15,921 nucleotides of DNA from Bacteroidota bacterium (GTDB lineage Bacteria; Bacteroidota; Bacteroidia; Bacteroidales; Paludibacteraceae): the NCBI GenBank assembly GCA_023459355.1, contig JAEWUM010000005.1, positions 1 to 15,921 on the forward strand, read 5' to 3'. The stretch's first letter is position 1; every line of letters starts with the position of its first letter. Positions 13,059 to 15,921 of the stretch are shown one piece after another. Under the pieces are notes generated by a model. That model was not told the DNA's origin. It did no database searches and worked only from the letters and a program-made list of their open reading frames with translations. A program made the position numbers and the translations under genes.

Positions 13059-14042
13059 TTACGGTATTTTACGCAAATACGCGTTTCTGAGCAATATCTC
13101 AATCACCAGCAGCACAAAACCTGCCAGGGCAAAAATAAAATATTCCTCGTATTTTTTATTGTACTCCCTGACACTGATCCGGGTTTTCTCCATTTGATCA
13201 ATCTCCTGGTAAATACTTCTCAGTTTGTCATTATTCGTAGCCCTGAAGTATTTCCCTCCGGTCATCGAGGCTATCTCCTCCAAAGGTTTTTCATCAAAAG
13301 CCGACTCAATCTGCTGATATTGTCTGCCCAGCGGTGTTTGTATAGGGATGTTGACCATCCCGTACGAACCGACACCGATTGTATATACGCGGATACCGAA
13401 AGCCTGGGCCAGCTCTCCGGCCGAGACGGGAGCAATGTCTCCCCTGTTGTTATCACCATCAGTCAGCAATATCACAACTTTCGACTTGGCTTCACTGTCT
13501 TTCAACCTGTTTACCGCATTTGCAAGTCCCATCCCTATCGCCGTTCCGTCCTCAATCATCCCGTACTCAATACTGTTAAACAGATTCACCAACACGGCAT
13601 GATCGGTAGTGAGCGGACATTGGGTAAAACTCTTTCCGGCAAAAAGCACCAGACCGATGTTATCATTGGGGCGCGATAAAATAAATTCATTAGCAACCGA
13701 CTTAGAGGCTTCGAGCCGGTTGGGACGAAAATCTTCCGCCAACATAGAGCCCGAAATGTCAAGTGCGATGATAATGTCTATACCTTCTGTATTTTCAGTC
13801 CGCCACGAATTGGAAGCCTGCGGACGCGCCACTGCAATCACAATCAGGATAACAGCCAGTACCCGCAACACAAAAGGCAAATGCAGCAACCTCAACCGCA
13901 TGCTCTTGGGTGTGCTTGTCAGGTTCCGGTGCGAAGATATCTGCAAACTGGCATCCGACTTATATAATTCTCTGATATACCAGTATATAACCGGTATGAG
14001 AATCAACAGTGCAAATAAATATTCGGGGTTATGAAATGTCAT
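13059..14042 (-). CDS. batA: BatA, membrane-anchored von Willebrand A protein
   Basis: The 327-residue product has a helix at ~8-24, a second at ~55-72 followed by VARPQAS, a VWA domain (~87-280) and a C-terminal helix (~302-318). The MIDAS is intact: DISGS at 95-99, Thr167 (EDGTAIG) and Asp195 (LLTDGDNN). It resembles BatB in layout and shares short blocks (VLFAGKSFTQCPLT here; VVFAGDAFTQLPIT in BatB), so the pair are probably ancient duplicates. Its ATG overlaps the stop of the upstream unnamed gene by 14 bases, which suggests coupled translation. Confidence 0.94.
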   Translation of the reverse strand: MTFHNPEYLFALLILIPVIYWYIRELYKSDASLQISSHRNLTSTPKSMRLRLLHLPFVLRVLAVILIVIAVARPQASNSWRTENTEGIDIIIALDISGSMLAEDFRPNRLEASKSVANEFILSRPNDNIGLVLFAGKSFTQCPLTTDHAVLVNLFNSIEYGMIEDGTAIGMGLANAVNRLKDSEAKSKVVILLTDGDNNRGDIAPVSAGELAQAFGIRVYTIGVGSYGMVNIPIQTPLGRQYQQIESAFDEKPLEEIASMTGGKYFRATNNDKLRSIYQEIDQMEKTRISVREYNKKYEEYFIFALAGFVLLVIEILLRNAYLRKIP

Positions 14043-15009
14043 CTTCCTTTATCTCCTCTTCTGTTTTAGGTTCTTGCTCTTCCTCAATTTTGGTTTCATT
14101 CACAAACACGAAAGCATTGCTCAGACTCAGTTCATGTTCATCGGGACCCACATTCCATTTGGCAAATTTGATTAAGTCAGCCAAATGCAAAATTTGTTGC
14201 AGTTTCTGATAAACCGCTTTCTTTTCTATTCTCAGGAAGTTTAATTGTGTCAGAATCTCATCCGAAGTCATTTCCATAGCCGGAATCTCGAATACTTCTT
14301 CGATATATTCCCGCAACACATCCGTCAGTTCGGAATGATATTCTTTATGCCTGTTCTGTTGCCATAGCTTCTCCTGCCTGATTTTCTCGAGCTTACTGAT
14401 AGCCAACTCATAAGGCGGAATATTGGGTTTTACCTCTTCCGGCGTCGCCACTTTTCGTCTCTTCAATAAAATTACGATCAGGTATATCAGCGCCGCCAGC
14501 AATACTGCACCAATCAACCAGGGTAATAACTTCTTCAGAAAATATTTCAGGCTGAATTGAGGTTTGAATACATCTTTGATGTCGGCAACCTGAATATCAG
14601 TCGTATCAATCACAAATGGCTGGATAATTTTCAGCGACAAATCTTTCGACCAGATTGTATCTTCTCCTGAAATGAATGGGAAAGGGGGAATCAGCAGCAG
14701 GGTATCTTCAAACGAAGTCACAACATAAGTCTGCGTGATATCGATATGACCATCAGCAGCTTTCACGGTATCGCTCTTCAAACGATCAACAATTTCGAGG
14801 CCCTTAACTATAGCATCTGAAAAAATGGGAGTTTGTACAAACTGGTCCGGCTGCTGACTGTACACAAAACGTAGCTGTGTCTGCTGCCCAATCCATATTT
14901 GAACAGAATCGATACTTGCATTTACCGTAACCTGTTGCGCAATGAGACCTGTCTTGCACAACAGGGTCATGAACAGTATAAAAATCGTAATCCTTTTTCT
15001 CATCTTCAT
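14029..15009 (-). CDS. BatD-like membrane-anchored protein of the Bat operon (unnamed)
   Basis: The 326-residue product sits in the slot between DUF58 and batA where Bacteroidales Bat operons carry an unnamed gene. It has a signal peptide (cleavage probably after LIA, residue 24), then an extracytoplasmic beta-rich domain (~25-155, with QTYVVTSFEDTLLLIPPFPF). One transmembrane helix (~162-183) ends in KRRK, followed by a helical cytoplasmic tail with an acidic Glu-rich end. The tail pattern YHSELTDVLREYIEEVFEIPA...LHLADLIKFA parallels the tail of BatD, which reads FYEEVMKAVWSYLSDKLIIPV...LNTCEYARFA. I infer a shortened BatD relative, probably contacting the VWA or MoxR partners from the membrane. 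A second ATG at 15003 is an alternative start. Confidence 0.82.
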   Translation of the reverse strand: MKMRKRITIFILFMTLLCKTGLIAQQVTVNASIDSVQIWIGQQTQLRFVYSQQPDQFVQTPIFSDAIVKGLEIVDRLKSDTVKAADGHIDITQTYVVTSFEDTLLLIPPFPFISGEDTIWSKDLSLKIIQPFVIDTTDIQVADIKDVFKPQFSLKYFLKKLLPWLIGAVLLAALIYLIVILLKRRKVATPEEVKPNIPPYELAISKLEKIRQEKLWQQNRHKEYHSELTDVLREYIEEVFEIPAMEMTSDEILTQLNFLRIEKKAVYQKLQQILHLADLIKFAKWNVGPDEHELSLSNAFVFVNETKIEEEQEPKTEEEIKEDDIS

Positions 15010-15046
15010 TTCTTTTTACATCCGTGCAAAAGGTAAATTCAAGCGA

Positions 15047-15913
15047 TCAGGCCCTCATTTTAAAGAGTTTTTTCAGGGTCTTCACATAATCTTCCGAAGT
15101 ACTCATCGATACAGAATCGACACCTGATTTTGTAAATGTTTTCTGCAATTCAAGCTGACTCTCACCCCAGGCATGCCGGTAAGTTGTCCTCAATCTTTTA
15201 TCTGAAGTATCCACCCAGATACGGTTACCGGTTTCAGCATCCTTCAACTTCAGGAGTCCCACATCCGGCAAATCGGTTTCCCTGATGTCATATACCTGCA
15301 ACGCAACCACGTCGTGCTTTCTATTGGCGATGGTCAACTCTTTCTCAAAATTCTGATCAATAAAGTCAGAGATGATAAAAGCCACCGATCGTTTTTTAAT
15401 GGCATTGGTAAAATAACGCAAGGCCTCAGCTATATTCGTCCGTGTACTTTCCGGCTTGAAATCAATCATTTCACGGATGATGTGTAACACGTGCTTTTTC
15501 CCTTTCTTCGGAGGAATAAACTTTTCAATTTTATCTGAGAAGAAAATCACCCCGATCTTATCATTATTCTGAATGGTTGAAAAGGCAAGCGTTGCCGCCA
15601 CTTCTGTGAAGATATCCATTTTCAGCTGGGAAACGGTACCAAAAACCCGACTACCGGACACATCGACCAGCAGCATCACGGTCAATTCCCTTTCTTCTTC
15701 AAAAATTTTGATATAAGGATGACCAAAGCGTGCTGTCACGTTCCAGTCAATCGAACGCACATCGTCACCATACTGATATTCACGAACTTCCGAGAAAGTC
15801 ATACCCCTGCCCTTGAAGGCAGAATGGTATTCTCCCGCGAAAATATGATTGGACAAACCACGTGTTTTTATCTCAATCTTCCTGACTTTTTGTATGATTT
15901 CGCTTGTCTCCAT
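15047..15913 (-). CDS. DUF58 domain protein of the MoxR/Bat cluster
   Basis: The 288-residue soluble protein is a DUF58 member: the family motif SEVREYQYGDDVRSIDWNVTAR is at 41-62. It leads into a VWA-like fold with LLVDVSGS (81-88, Asp84, Ser86 and Ser88 of a metal site), Thr residues near 157-159 and FIISDFID (179-186). There is no transmembrane segment. In Bacteroidota it stands directly after a MoxR-type AAA+ ATPase gene and before batA, and is thought to work with it as a protein-complex remodelling partner. Only eight bases remain upstream. They include a TGA at 15919-15917 that could be the stop of that ATPase gene (inference). It is followed after 37 bases by the unnamed BatD-like gene. 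Confidence 0.93.
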   Translation of the reverse strand: METSEIIQKVRKIEIKTRGLSNHIFAGEYHSAFKGRGMTFSEVREYQYGDDVRSIDWNVTARFGHPYIKIFEEERELTVMLLVDVSGSRVFGTVSQLKMDIFTEVAATLAFSTIQNNDKIGVIFFSDKIEKFIPPKKGKKHVLHIIREMIDFKPESTRTNIAEALRYFTNAIKKRSVAFIISDFIDQNFEKELTIANRKHDVVALQVYDIRETDLPDVGLLKLKDAETGNRIWVDTSDKRLRTTYRHAWGESQLELQKTFTKSGVDSVSMSTSEDYVKTLKKLFKMRA

Positions 15914-15921
15914 ACATCAGG

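Overview
The window looks like a Bacteroidales (phylum Bacteroidota) chromosome. The clearest evidence is the complete Bat (Bacteroides aerotolerance) gene order on the minus strand. Supporting evidence is the anaerobe-style core genes, the scarcity of Shine-Dalgarno motifs, lipoprotein and signal-peptide styles typical of the group, and several matches to the Bacteroides -7 promoter box TAnnTTTG. I would not name a genus.

Layout. Positions 1-1078 are an accessory patch, all on the minus strand. It holds the first 22 codons of an IS30-type transposase running off the window, a RhuM-family protein that appears to lack its C-terminal half, and a small lipoprotein. Positions 1079-1684 hold no convincing gene but are dense in repeats: four pairs of the 9-mer AATCAAGTT in ~66-bp units, a 23-bp direct repeat, and three copies of a dispersed CGCCGTCATTGCG element. 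The last copy forms a hairpin that ends at the rsmE stop codon. Positions 1685-4785 (minus) hold ffh, folD and rsmE, probably one transcription unit read in that order. Its two spacers carry heptamer arrays. Divergent promoter-like boxes separate ffh from a plus-strand nitroreductase, followed by mtaB and a lone hisF. hisF converges on the end of the Bat operon across an AT-rich inverted repeat.

Positions 8014-15913 (minus) form one tight cluster read right to left: a DUF58 protein, an unnamed membrane-anchored BatD-like protein, BatA, BatB, BatC, BatD, BatE and a PAP2-family phosphatase. BatA and BatB are membrane-anchored von Willebrand A proteins with intact MIDAS motifs. BatC and BatE bring TPR repeats. 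BatD and the unnamed protein are export-targeted beta-rich proteins, each with one transmembrane segment and a helical cytoplasmic tail. The usual MoxR AAA+ ATPase partner would lie just beyond the right edge, where a TGA precedes the DUF58 start by three bases. A 4-bp stop/start overlap couples the PAP2 gene to batE.

I found no clearly new enzymatic system. The most unusual material is in the spacers. Three intergenic arrays have a strict 7-bp period but three different words, and two of them face an inverted partner array. An identical 29-bp near-perfect palindrome occurs twice, at the mtaB stop codon and between batA and batB. The other repeat arrays lie upstream of the lipoprotein gene and downstream of rsmE.
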